DNA of 47,078 bases. Source: CAYZXK01 sp964482395. Its GTDB lineage: Bacteria > Planctomycetota > Phycisphaerae > UBA1845 > Fen-1342. Shown here in pieces: positions 25,700-33,861 of the stretch. The stretch spans positions 1 through 47,078 of the forward strand of contig CAYZXK010000042.1 in the NCBI GenBank assembly GCA_964482395.1, read 5' to 3'. A model generated the notes under the pieces. The model saw only the letters and a program-made list of their open reading frames with translations, had not been told where the DNA came from and did not search any database. A program made the position numbers and the translations under genes. Numbering within the stretch: the stretch's first letter is position 1; each line of letters starts with the position of its first letter.

Positions 25700-26833
25700 G
25701 TGTCCGCTTTGCAGTTCGACCACAGTGCCGAGCCGTTGAACTGTTCCGCCGTCCTGACCCACCACTGGCTGGTTCGTCGGCGGGGGGGCGAGAAAGTGCT
25801 GGAAGCCCTGGCGGAACTGCTGCCGGACAGCCCCATTTACACTCTGGTATTCGATCCGGCCGGCATGGCCGGGTCCAGGCTTGTCGATCGTCAGGTGTAT
25901 ACCTCGGGCCTGCAAAGACTTCCGGGCGCCATCCGACACTATCCCAAGCTGCTGCCGATCCTGCCCTGGGCGTTCCGGCGTATGAAGCTCCCGCCGGTCG
26001 AACTGGTCGTCTGTTCGGACGCCGCCATCGCTAAGGCTATGACGCCCCATCGGTCAAGTAAGCTGGTGTGTTACTGCCACTCGCCAATGCGATACGTCTG
26101 GGACTTGGCTGACCAGCATCAAAGGGCGTTGCCGGCTCCGCTGCGTCCATTCTGGCCATTAGTTTGCCAAGGGCTGCGCCAGGCCGACCGCCGGGCGGCC
26201 CAACGGGTTGACCTCTTCGTCGCCAACTCGCGGACCGTCGCCGACCGCATCCAGCGGCACTATGGCCGCCAAGCGACCGTGGTCTACCCGCCGGTCGACA
26301 TCCCCCCGGCCCCGACCACCGGTCCGCGGAGTGATTTCTACTTGTGCGTTGGCTACCACACGTCGTACAAGCGGCTTGACCTGGCGGTCGAGGCGTGCCG
26401 GCGTCTCGGCCGCCGGCTAGTCGTCATTGGCGATGGGCCAGACATAAAGCGCATTGATCCACAACAAAACCCCCATGTTCGACTCCTTGGCTGGCAGCCG
26501 ACCACAGTGGTGGACCAATACCTTGGCAGGGCCGCCGGTCTGCTTTTCCCGGGGGAGGAAGACTTCGGCATGGTTCCGGTCGAGGCCATGGCCCATGGCT
26601 GTCCCGTAATCGCTTACGGCCGCGGAGGGGCCACCGAAACGGTCATCGACGGCCAAACCGGCCTCCTATTCGACCAGCAAACGGTGGATTGTTTGGTTTC
26701 CGCGATTCGGCGGCGTGAACAAACTACGTTTGACCCCGTGGCCATGTACAACCACACCGCACAATTCGGCAAGTCTCGGTTCATCAAACAGATGCGCGAT
26801 CTTCTCGCGGCCCAACTTGGTCGCCTCGCGTGA
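25700..26833 (+). CDS. Family 4 glycosyltransferase
   Basis: Retaining GT-B glycosyltransferase of 377 residues. The N-terminal half contains 'LTHHWLVRRRGGEKVLEAL', the acceptor-side glycine loop, and 'VCYCHSPMRYVWDL'. The C-terminal half contains 'YLCVGYHTSYKRLDLAVEA' and the donor-site motif 'EDFGMVPVEAMAHGCPVIAYGRGG' (about 285-308, split here by family convention), with the E-x7-E pair of the GT4 family. The GTG start at 25700 has GGAG seven bases upstream. It diverges from nth and no other glycan gene is adjacent, so the product could be part of a surface polysaccharide or glycolipid; the sugar cannot be read from the sequence. Confidence 0.88.
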   Translation: MSALQFDHSAEPLNCSAVLTHHWLVRRRGGEKVLEALAELLPDSPIYTLVFDPAGMAGSRLVDRQVYTSGLQRLPGAIRHYPKLLPILPWAFRRMKLPPVELVVCSDAAIAKAMTPHRSSKLVCYCHSPMRYVWDLADQHQRALPAPLRPFWPLVCQGLRQADRRAAQRVDLFVANSRTVADRIQRHYGRQATVVYPPVDIPPAPTTGPRSDFYLCVGYHTSYKRLDLAVEACRRLGRRLVVIGDGPDIKRIDPQQNPHVRLLGWQPTTVVDQYLGRAAGLLFPGEEDFGMVPVEAMAHGCPVIAYGRGGATETVIDGQTGLLFDQQTVDCLVSAIRRREQTTFDPVAMYNHTAQFGKSRFIKQMRDLLAAQLGRLA

Positions 26834-27153
26834 ACTCTCCGTCGCTGGAGCCTACAGATCTCCCCGTCCGCCAGCCGGGCCTGCCTCAGGACCCGCCCTT
26901 TCTCCCACCCCGCGCATAGCTGGACCTGGGGCGAGCGGCCGAAAAACAAAAATCTTTTCGCCGCCTAAGTATTTGCCTGTCAGCAACGTAAGCAAATAGG
27001 TCCAAAAATCGTACCACTTCAGCTTGACGAATGCGGATCCTTACGGTACTGTTTTGATAACTTTCTCCTCTGGGATCAGACGGGACGACGACGTGGGTGT
27101 GTTTGGGCCGGTCTGATTTCGAGGGTAGCACCGGCTGATGCCGGGCCAACCCT

Positions 27154-27185
27154 AGGCGAGCTCCAGCGGCTCGCCTTCTTGTTGC
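27154..27185 (+). terminator. Terminator candidate downstream of the GT4 gene
   Basis: An 8-bp perfect stem, AGGCGAGC (27154-27161), 7-nt loop, GCTCGCCT (27169-27176), followed by TCTTGTT on the plus strand. It has the shape of an intrinsic terminator with a short U-rich tail and lies about 320 nt after the GT4 stop. Confidence 0.5.
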
Positions 27186-27240
27186 GCGTCTGCCGTCCAG
27201 CCGCAACATGCACTGCTGCGGCAACCCCAACCCATCAGAA

Positions 27241-27273
27241 CCCCAAGCGTCAGGGCAACCCTGAGCGTTGGGG
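27241..27273 (-). terminator. Interrupted hairpin 40 nt after the TMTC-like gene
   Basis: Arms of 15 nt (27241-27255 and 27259-27273) pair as 6 bp, a 3x3 internal loop, and 6 bp, closed by a 3-nt loop. It begins 40 nt past the stop of the minus-strand gene. The following minus-strand bases are only partly T-rich. Confidence 0.4.
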
Positions 27274-27312
27274 CTCCGATTCCACAAGTCGCATTCTCCG
27301 TGCGGCACTACA

Positions 27313-29004
27313 CTAGTTTCCGGGGCGCTCTTGCGGGTTGCTGGGGTTCATCAATGACGGATCCAGCTCGCGGGCTTGCCGGTATGCTTCCGCCGCCCGC
27401 GCGTGCTGGCCAAGGGAGGAGTAGCAAAACCCAAGGTTGAACAGCAAGCGCGCATTGAGCCCCCGGATTCGGTCCCGGGTGCGGTTGAGCCACAGGGCCC
27501 GCTCGAACTCCTCGGCGGCGGCCGCGAGCTGTTGTCGTTCGATCAGCACGCAGCCCAGGCGAAAACGAGTGCGGGCACTGTCGCGACCGGCCAAAGCCCG
27601 CCGAAGCAGCTCCTCAGCCCGGGGCAGGTCCCTTTTGAGGAAATAGACATCGCCCAGCGCGCTTAGCGCACTGGGTGATGGGTTGTGGGCCACGACGCAG
27701 CTCCAGAAGCTCTCCGCGTCGCGGTACACGCCGCACTGCCGCCAGGTCAGCACCCCGAGGCTCAGCAGCAGGGCCGCCGCCAGGCCCGCTCCGGCGTACG
27801 CCGCCCGACGCCCCAAGCGCGCGGCAAGGCGCGTAACCAGAGCTGCCAGGCCCGCGAAGATGCCCAGGCTGGGGATGTACTGGTAGTGATCCCCGACAAA
27901 CGACTTGGCCAAATACCCGAAGTCGATCAGGCCGCTGGTGGGGGTTAAACCGATCACGAAGAACAGTATCGCCGCCAGCGGGGAGCGACCGATCCGCCGA
28001 CGGAGCAGCCAGGCTGCGACGATCACGACGGCCAGGCCCAACGGAAATACGTAGGCCCCGATCGCACCCGTATCGACCGGCCAGTGCGGGTAGATGGGGA
28101 TCAGGTTGACGGGCACCAGCAGCTTGGCCAGGTAGAACCACATCGCCCGGCCCACAATGAGCAGACGCTGGACCGCCGACAGCCCGGACTCGAACGATTT
28201 ACCCTCCAGAAGCGTGTTTTCACGCCAAAACGTGACTGCGACCAACAGTACTGATAGGCAGACCAACGGCCCCAGTAGGAGGAGATACTTCCCGCTCCGG
28301 GCCGGGCGACGCCACCAGATCCACAACAGTAATGCGGCTGGCAGCGTGCAGATGACCGTCTTGCTCAGCAACCCCAGCAGGAACGTGGCCAGGCTGACCG
28401 CGTACCACGGTCGGGAACCGGTTCGCGCGAAGCGCAGCCAGGCCAGTGCGGCCAGGAAATAGAACGTGGCCGACAAAACATTTTTCCGTTCGGCCAGCCA
28501 GGCGACTGACTGCACCTGTACTGGATGCACCGCGAAGAGCAGCCCGCCCAGCAGGGCACCCGGCACGCCCAGGCGGTAAAGCAGCAGCCACACCAGCACC
28601 GCGTTGACCGCGTGCAGCCCGAGGCTGACCAGGTGATAGCCCCGTGGGTCCACGCCCCACAGGCGGAACTCGGCCCAGTGCAGGGAGAAGGTCACCGGGT
28701 AGTACGGGACGCCCGGGGGGTAAGCCTGCGGGCTGGTCCAGATTCGCGCCAGCCCACTGGCTGTCCGCAGCAACTGGTTTTCTTCGATGTAGTCCGTGTC
28801 ATCGAAACGGACGTACCCGGCCCGCACGACCGGCAAATACGCCACGAGGGCCGAGCCCACGATCAGCGCCAGCCGAACCATCATCCCGCCCGGCGTCAGA
28901 TGAGCCGGACCGGTGGCCACCGTGTGCCCGCCGGGGGCTAAGGCGGCGCTGCCGGAGCCCGCGACTCTCTGACCGGTTTGGGCTCGGTGTTTCCTGCGGG
29001 CCAT
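27313..29004 (-). CDS. TMTC-like GT-C membrane protein with TPR tail
   Basis: A 563-residue integral membrane protein. Residues 1-40 are a soluble leader, about 41-400 hold roughly ten membrane spans, and about 430-550 form three to four TPR repeats ('ALGDVYFLKRDLPRAEELLRRAL', 'NLGFCYSSLGQHARAAEAYRQA'). The first periplasmic loop carries 'FDDTDYI', matching the acidic DD motif of GT-C protein O-mannosyltransferases of the TMTC type, and 'HPVQVQSVAWLAERKNVLS' is also family-typical. It probably transfers a sugar from a polyprenyl phosphate to proteins. It follows the sulfatase-like gene by 23 nt, so they are cotranscribed. The ATG at 29004 has no clear ribosome site; 28884 is an alternative start. 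Confidence 0.85.
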   Translation of the reverse strand: MARRKHRAQTGQRVAGSGSAALAPGGHTVATGPAHLTPGGMMVRLALIVGSALVAYLPVVRAGYVRFDDTDYIEENQLLRTASGLARIWTSPQAYPPGVPYYPVTFSLHWAEFRLWGVDPRGYHLVSLGLHAVNAVLVWLLLYRLGVPGALLGGLLFAVHPVQVQSVAWLAERKNVLSATFYFLAALAWLRFARTGSRPWYAVSLATFLLGLLSKTVICTLPAALLLWIWWRRPARSGKYLLLLGPLVCLSVLLVAVTFWRENTLLEGKSFESGLSAVQRLLIVGRAMWFYLAKLLVPVNLIPIYPHWPVDTGAIGAYVFPLGLAVVIVAAWLLRRRIGRSPLAAILFFVIGLTPTSGLIDFGYLAKSFVGDHYQYIPSLGIFAGLAALVTRLAARLGRRAAYAGAGLAAALLLSLGVLTWRQCGVYRDAESFWSCVVAHNPSPSALSALGDVYFLKRDLPRAEELLRRALAGRDSARTRFRLGCVLIERQQLAAAAEEFERALWLNRTRDRIRGLNARLLFNLGFCYSSLGQHARAAEAYRQARELDPSLMNPSNPQERPGN

Positions 29005-29027
29005 CGCAGTCGCCGGCGCCGGGTCAG

Positions 29028-31019
29028 CTACTTGCGCAGCTCTCGTTCGGCGGCCTGAAGTGCGGCTCGAGCGCTGTCGGACTTCGGGTCCAGTGCCAGC
29101 ACCTGGCGGAAGCAGTCCGCCGCTTGGCCGAACATACCCAACTGGTGATAAGCCTCTCCAAGAGCCTGCAAATTGTAGGTATTGCGCGGCTCGGCACGGA
29201 CTGCCGCCTCCAGATGCTCCCGGGCCTGGTCCCAGCGCTGCAATCGGCTAAGCGCGGTGCCCACCATCGCCTCGGCGGCGGCATCCCCCGGCAGTTCACT
29301 GAGCACCCGGTTAGCCTGCGCCAAAGCGTCTTCCCAGCGCTGCATACCCATCAGGGCCGAAACGTACCGAAGCCGGATGTGCGCGTCCTCCGGCACCACC
29401 GCCAGGGCTTGTTCCAGCACCTGGGCAGCCTCGACATATCGGCCCTGACGGATCAGTACGACCCCCAGGTCCGAGCGTGGCGCGGGCGCTAAAGGCAGGG
29501 CCTGGACGACTTCCCTAAGCCGCCGTTCAATCTCCGTTAGCTGGCCGCCACGCCAGAGCGAGTCCCGGGCCCGCCCGTACACGCCCAGAATTCGAGCGTA
29601 TGGATGCGGGTCCGGCTCCTGGGATTCGAGCAGTTCGGCTTCGCTGAAGGCCGCTCGGTCCCGGTTCCGCACCGCACCCAGGTATCCCAGGGATTCCAGC
29701 CGGGCGACTTCGGAGCTGGACAGCTTGACGGTCGAGTCACCGGCAAGTGGCGGCGGGGCTTCGGCCAGCAGGGTCCGCAGTTGCTCGCGGAGAGCCGCGG
29801 CTCGCTCCGGCTGCTCGGCCAGCAGGTCGTGCAATTCGCCAGGGTCGGTCTGGAGGTCGTACAGCCGCGGCTGGCTGGAGGCCAGGTACTTCCATTGCCC
29901 GCTGGTCAGGGCCCACAAGCGGGACAGCCGCAGCAGCGTGTGAACCTCGAACGCCTCGCTGTAGGCCGCCAGATGCAGGTCCTCGGCCGTTCCGGTCAAC
30001 AGCGGCCGCAGGCTGACTCCCTGCATTTGGCTGGCTGGCTGGACGCCGGCCAGGTCGAGGATGGTCGGAGCCACATCCACCAGTCTGACCACCGCCGCTA
30101 CCTCCCGACCGGACGGCACCACCCGCGGACAACGCACAATCAGCGGAACGTGCACCGTGGTCTGATACAGGAAGTAGCCGTGTTCGAACTCATCGTGCTG
30201 GTCCAGCCCTTCCCCGTGATCGCCGGCCAACACGATTAGCGTGTTATCGGCCAGCCCGAGCTTCCGCAGTTCGGCCAGCAGGCGCCCGACCTGCTGGTCC
30301 ATGAAGGCGATTTCGTCCTCGTACGCCTCCGGCGACTCGCGGTCGGCCACCCGCGATGATTCATAGGGATAATGCGGATCGAAAAAATGCACCCACAGGA
30401 AGAAACGCTGGCGGGCCAGGTTACGTAGCAGTCCGATCGCGTCGTTGCAGACCTGGTCGCCCTTGCGTTCGGCGGTGTCCAGGTTCATGGTGATCCGGGC
30501 CGGCGGCACGCCGCGGTAAACATCAAATCCCTGCGCCAGCCCCGTCAGCTCATCCAGCACGAACGAGCCGACCGAGGCGGCGGTGGCGTAGCCGGCAGCT
30601 TTCATCGTCTCCGCCAGTGTGACTGCGGCCGGCACCAGCCGGTCGCTCCCATTGCGGCGGACCCCGTGCACGTAGGGGTACAGCCCCGTCAGAATCGTCG
30701 CGTGCGAGGGCAAGGTCTGCACGGAACTGGCCATGCATTGCCGGAAAAGCACGCCCTCCCGAGCCACCTGGTCAATATTCGGCGTGCGGGCAGCGCTCCG
30801 TCCGTAGCACCCGAGATAATCAGCCCGGGTCGTGTCGAGCGTGACCAGCAAGACGTTAAGGCCTCGGCCGGCGCCGTCCCGACGCGCCAGGGCATACACT
30901 CCCACCGCCGCCAGCACGCCCACCAGCCCAACCGCGGCCACCAACCAGCCCATTCGCCGCCGAGGTCGACGGACAACCGGCCTGGCCCGCTCCTCAAGGC
31001 GACGACGACGCTTGGACAT
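29028..31019 (-). CDS. Membrane-anchored sulfatase-like protein with C-terminal TPRs
   Basis: A 663-residue protein with a basic start, one membrane span (about 23-45), an alkaline-phosphatase-superfamily domain (about 53-440) and TPR repeats (about 500-660). The metal-site parts are clear: 'LVTLDTTRADYLGCYG' (58-73), 'FDPHYPY' (213-219) and 'AGDHGEGLDQHDEFEHGYFLY' in two pieces around D267/H268 and H280. The nucleophile site reads T102-L-P-S-H106 instead of the formylglycine signature C/S-x-P-x-R, so it is unlikely to be a formylglycine sulfatase; a Thr-using phosphatase or phosphotransferase is possible. GGGAGA sets the start at 31019, not the upstream in-frame ATG at 31064. Confidence 0.87.
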   Translation of the reverse strand: MSKRRRRLEERARPVVRRPRRRMGWLVAAVGLVGVLAAVGVYALARRDGAGRGLNVLLVTLDTTRADYLGCYGRSAARTPNIDQVAREGVLFRQCMASSVQTLPSHATILTGLYPYVHGVRRNGSDRLVPAAVTLAETMKAAGYATAASVGSFVLDELTGLAQGFDVYRGVPPARITMNLDTAERKGDQVCNDAIGLLRNLARQRFFLWVHFFDPHYPYESSRVADRESPEAYEDEIAFMDQQVGRLLAELRKLGLADNTLIVLAGDHGEGLDQHDEFEHGYFLYQTTVHVPLIVRCPRVVPSGREVAAVVRLVDVAPTILDLAGVQPASQMQGVSLRPLLTGTAEDLHLAAYSEAFEVHTLLRLSRLWALTSGQWKYLASSQPRLYDLQTDPGELHDLLAEQPERAAALREQLRTLLAEAPPPLAGDSTVKLSSSEVARLESLGYLGAVRNRDRAAFSEAELLESQEPDPHPYARILGVYGRARDSLWRGGQLTEIERRLREVVQALPLAPAPRSDLGVVLIRQGRYVEAAQVLEQALAVVPEDAHIRLRYVSALMGMQRWEDALAQANRVLSELPGDAAAEAMVGTALSRLQRWDQAREHLEAAVRAEPRNTYNLQALGEAYHQLGMFGQAADCFRQVLALDPKSDSARAALQAAERELRK

Positions 31020-31167
31020 CCCGCTTTCTCCCGGCCTCTCAGTCGGACCAGCTCCCCCCAACATCGCTCCCGCGCCAGGTTCCCCAGACCTGCGCGCTGG
31101 CGCGGCGTATTCCGGACCCCATGAGGCTAACCTGCGCGGCCCCCGCCGATCAAGCCCGCGTCGTCAG

Positions 31168-31295
31168 CAGTCCGTTGAAAAACTGCTCGACATAATTGGG
31201 GCAGTAGCGCCGGTCGCGCCAATCCGGCGCTTTCCGGCCGCCACTGCCCTCGCGCTGTGCCCGAAGGTCCAGCGCTACAATTTATCGACGGACTG
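31168..31295. mobile_element. MITE-like inverted-repeat element, 128 bp
   Basis: The ends are inverted repeats of 18 nt with 15 matches: CAGTCCGTTGAAAAACTG at 31168-31185 and, read from the other strand, CAGTCCGTCGATAAATTG at 31295-31278. The interior is GC-rich, has no ORF and has some potential to fold. The element touches the stop codon of the dockerin gene. I see no target-site duplication, so it may be an old miniature transposon remnant or a large hairpin. Confidence 0.45.
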
Positions 31296-32036
31296 TTAGC
31301 CGCCGACCAATAGCCACACGAAGCGGTTTATGTCCGCGAACGTCACATATCCGTCCCGGTCCACATCCGCCGCACAGCGCTCATCCGCAGTAGCGCTGGC
31401 CGGATCCAGGATCACTATGACGAACGGGTTGATGTCCGCAAAACCTAGTTGCCCGTCGCCGTTGACGTCCCCGGTTACGCAGTCAACGACCGACATGCGG
31501 ATGGTGAAGGGAGCCGAATCGGCATAGCCGGTCGAGCCCACGTCGCGCAGTATGAATGTGCCATACCACAGGGTGCGCAGCGGGTCGTAGGCCGGGTCGT
31601 TGCAGTCCACGATGAAGATCACGTGTCGATGCAGCGTGGCCGAGCCTAGCGGAATGTAGTCGCCCGCGTACCGGATCTGAAACGTCTGATATTTGACGCG
31701 GAACGCCGGCTCCAGGTCCGCATGAGCCACCAGCCGGACTGACACGCCCGGCTGTAGCGCGAAGTAGTCGTTCTCCGGGTCGGCTTCGAAATTCGCATCG
31801 AAACCGGGAGAATCGGACCGGAAACTGTTGGACGCCGGGTAGTACGTCAACAGTCCGATGCCCAGCGCGGGGTCGAAACACGGCACGCCGTCCGGATCGA
31901 ACGGCTTGGTTTTCATCTGATTGTCGCTGGATCGACCTACGCCGATGTCGCCTTCATGCTGCGCAAGAACCCGCGGCACCGCGACACCAGAGCACAACAG
32001 CACTGCAAGGATGCGCTCAACGCGGATAATAGACAT
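31296..32036 (-). CDS. Secreted protein with a dockerin-like C-terminus (HEGD core)
   Basis: A 246-residue exported protein. The signal peptide ends about 'RVLA', so the mature chain would begin Gln-His-Glu-Gly-Asp. The core (about 26-185) aligns by eye with the next gene upstream in transcription: HExD, 'DPGF' or 'SPGF', 'RVxW' or 'RVKY', 'NDPAYDP' or 'EDPMFDP', and 'GTFILRD' or 'VNFQVLD'. The tail (about 188-243) is a pair of calcium-loop repeats, 'GDVNGDGQLGFADINPFV' and 'DVDRDGYVTFADINRFV', a type I dockerin-like module. Its partner is unknown. It is the last gene of a four-gene operon, 18 nt after its paralogue. Its function is unknown. Confidence 0.85.
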   Translation of the reverse strand: MSIIRVERILAVLLCSGVAVPRVLAQHEGDIGVGRSSDNQMKTKPFDPDGVPCFDPALGIGLLTYYPASNSFRSDSPGFDANFEADPENDYFALQPGVSVRLVAHADLEPAFRVKYQTFQIRYAGDYIPLGSATLHRHVIFIVDCNDPAYDPLRTLWYGTFILRDVGSTGYADSAPFTIRMSVVDCVTGDVNGDGQLGFADINPFVIVILDPASATADERCAADVDRDGYVTFADINRFVWLLVGG

Positions 32037-32054
32037 TTACGCGCCTCCTCTGGT

Positions 32055-32660
32055 CTATGCCCGACCGTTGCGCCGCCGCAGCGCCGCCAGCCCCAGACAC
32101 AACGGCACCCAGGCCGCGGGCTCCGGCGTGAACTGCACGCTGACCGGTTCGGACGCGGCATGCGTCCCAGACAGATCGAGTACCTGAAAGTTGACCGTCC
32201 AGGGCCCATGGGCCGGATCGAACATCGGGTCTTCCGTGTCGATATGCCACACGGGGTGTACGTCAAAGTGCGGCGTTCCTATGATCCACAAATCGTCTCC
32301 CAGAATCTGAAACCCCGGCTCGCCAGGCCCCACCGGTTGCCAGACTTTCATTTCCGGACTGCTGACCCACAGGACCCGCAGGGCAATATTCGCAGCCGGA
32401 TCCAGCGGCTCAAAAACGCCGGGCTGCGAATGATCCGGCTCCAGGCTCACAAAGCCCGGATCGTCCAGCGCGAATCCCGCCACGCCCGGCCCCCATTCGG
32501 ATGGCGGCAGCTCCCAGGGAAACAGGTCGGCATCAAACCAAACAGCTATCTGGTTGAGGGCCGGATCGATTCCAACTTCGAAGTCTTCTTCATGCGCCCA
32601 CGCCAGCGGAGAGATACACAGGCTGGCAACGACGCCCCAAATCAATGCGGTCTGTTTCAT
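32055..32660 (-). CDS. PEP-CTERM secreted protein paralogous to its neighbour
   Basis: A 201-residue protein. The signal peptide ends 'PLAWA', and cleavage there would leave His as the first mature residue (HEEDFEVG). The core pairs with that of the following gene. The C-terminus 'PEPAAWVPLCLGLAALRRR' is a PEP-CTERM tail: PEP, a hydrophobic stretch, then basic residues. It is cut and anchored by an exosortase, which is not in this window. The all3515-like, Zur-regulated PEP-CTERM proteins of other bacteria have a similar His-rich secreted core, so zinc or copper binding is possible; I cannot verify it. It lies 30 nt after the pseudopilin gene. Confidence 0.85.
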   Translation of the reverse strand: MKQTALIWGVVASLCISPLAWAHEEDFEVGIDPALNQIAVWFDADLFPWELPPSEWGPGVAGFALDDPGFVSLEPDHSQPGVFEPLDPAANIALRVLWVSSPEMKVWQPVGPGEPGFQILGDDLWIIGTPHFDVHPVWHIDTEDPMFDPAHGPWTVNFQVLDLSGTHAASEPVSVQFTPEPAAWVPLCLGLAALRRRNGRA

Positions 32661-32690
32661 TCTTGCCTTCTCCTCAGCATCGTCCCACTC

Positions 32691-33449
32691 TCAGCGGGCG
32701 ATGGTTGGATCGTACTTGTTGAAAAGCCAGTTCACGCTGTCCGCTTCTATGCTCTGGATGGCGAAAGTCTTTTCATAAGGCAGCCGCTCGGCGTGACCGT
32801 CCACGAAGCCATAATTAGCCTCTCTGAAATGACGCTCGATCATCACCATCTCGGCCGCCTTGGACCGGTCGTCCGGGTAGAAATCCTGCCAGTAGTCCGC
32901 ATGAATGTGGTCGGTCAGGGCATAAGCGCCCTCTTCGACCAGTTCAGCGAAGAAGATGGTCCCGGCCGGCCGCTTGATCCAGTCCTGCCGGTTGTAGGCA
33001 TGCCCGTCGCGCCACCAGAGAGGATTGTCCTCACCGCCGGCCGCAAGGTAGTAGTTCACGGCGTAGCTGGTACGCCGCAGTTTGTTGCTGAGCGGTTTGG
33101 TCCAGTGACCGCTGCGGTCGGAGGGGCATTTGAGCAGGTTGCGGTCGCGCCCGTACTCGGGCGACACGGTGTTGATCCAGGCCCGGCTGGCGCCAGCCTC
33201 GCCACCGCCGTGCGCATAGCCCCACTCGGGGAACCAGCCCCGATTCCCGTCCGCGTACATCTGGACCGCCAAGCCAAGCATACGCAGGTTGCTCTCGCAC
33301 ATCACGGCGCGGGTCTGCTCACGGGCGCGACCCAGGACCGGAAGCAGAATCGAAATCAGCATCGCGATGACCGCGATGACCACCAGCAGCTCGACCAGTG
33401 TGAAACCTCCGCGCGCCCACCACCGGCGCGCTTGGACCAGCGCGCGCAT
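32691..33449 (-). CDS. Type II pseudopilin-like protein (prepilin N-terminus, H-x9-DG tail)
   Basis: A 252-residue protein of the large planctomycete pseudopilin group. The prepilin peptidase site is RGGFTLVELLVVIA (13-26): Gly before Phe is cleaved, and Glu at +5 is present. A long hydrophobic helix follows, then 'CESNLRMLGLAVQMYAD'. Near the C-terminus 'NYGFVDGHAERLPY' is the H-x9-DG-like motif. It is usually part of a type II secretion or pseudopilus assembly; the assembly genes are not here. Neighbouring His-rich exported genes suggest it helps secrete or display them. Spacing is 58 nt to the gene before and 30 nt to the gene after. Confidence 0.9.
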   Translation of the reverse strand: MRALVQARRWWARGGFTLVELLVVIAVIAMLISILLPVLGRAREQTRAVMCESNLRMLGLAVQMYADGNRGWFPEWGYAHGGGEAGASRAWINTVSPEYGRDRNLLKCPSDRSGHWTKPLSNKLRRTSYAVNYYLAAGGEDNPLWWRDGHAYNRQDWIKRPAGTIFFAELVEEGAYALTDHIHADYWQDFYPDDRSKAAEMVMIERHFREANYGFVDGHAERLPYEKTFAIQSIEADSVNWLFNKYDPTIAR

Positions 33450-33507
33450 GCGTCCTCCCTTGCGATTCCAGGGCCTGAGAAATCCGCCGAACGACCGCGA
33501 GCCGAGA

Positions 33508-33861
33508 TCAGATGGCGGGTGGACCCCGTGCGCTTATCGCGCTGGTCCTGTGAAGGTGCGGGGTGTGCTCGTATGCCTGACGGACAGCAGGGGTGAGCGG
33601 AATCTCAAACCCGAAAGCTGCCTCCGGAAGGTCGCTCACGACCCCCACTGCGGTGACGCACAGTGGACAGTCCCCCTCGTGGGCGTACACGCCGGTCTGC
33701 GGCGTCCGCTGCCCGCAGACGGACGTCCGAGCGACATGCGACACGTCCTCAGGGTGCCGAGTGGAGTGATGGTGCCAGACCGAGATTGGGACCCCCAGGG
33801 TCGGCACTAGCAGCCCGGTCGCCAGGACCCGCGGTAGCCTTGCACGCCGCGTGAACATCAT
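33508..33861 (-). CDS. His/Cys-rich exported protein, first gene of operon
   Basis: A 117-residue protein with no family I recognise. An N-terminal hydrophobic stretch (about 12-28, 'VLATGLLVPTLGVPISV') follows three Arg, so it is probably exported or anchored. Potential metal ligands are dense: 'WHHHSTRH', 'HVARTSVC', 'HEGDCPLC' and 'HTPHLH'. The CPLC pair recalls DUF2946-like periplasmic proteins, but the match is only by pattern. It is the first gene after the promoter at 33914-33942, 46 nt beyond the predicted start of transcription. A metal-handling role is inference. Confidence 0.65.
   Translation of the reverse strand: MMFTRRARLPRVLATGLLVPTLGVPISVWHHHSTRHPEDVSHVARTSVCGQRTPQTGVYAHEGDCPLCVTAVGVVSDLPEAAFGFEIPLTPAVRQAYEHTPHLHRTSAISARGPPAI

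Larger units (their letters stand above)
26834..27312. other. Gene-free stretch between convergent genes
   Basis: 479 nt with lower GC than the neighbours in its middle (26940-27070). It holds a 7-bp inverted repeat (TATTTGC at 26970-26976, GCAAATA at 26992-26998), a terminator hairpin at 27154-27176 and a second hairpin at 27241-27273. An open frame on the minus strand (26886-27308) has no ribosome site or recognisable domain, and I do not call it a gene. Confidence 0.55.

Noticed and set aside
26886..27308. 140-codon minus ORF after the GT4 gene
   Set aside because: No ribosome site, no domain, and the region holds terminator-like hairpins.
30689..31299. Frames opposite the sulfatase start
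   Set aside because: They include the inverted-repeat element and lack start signals.
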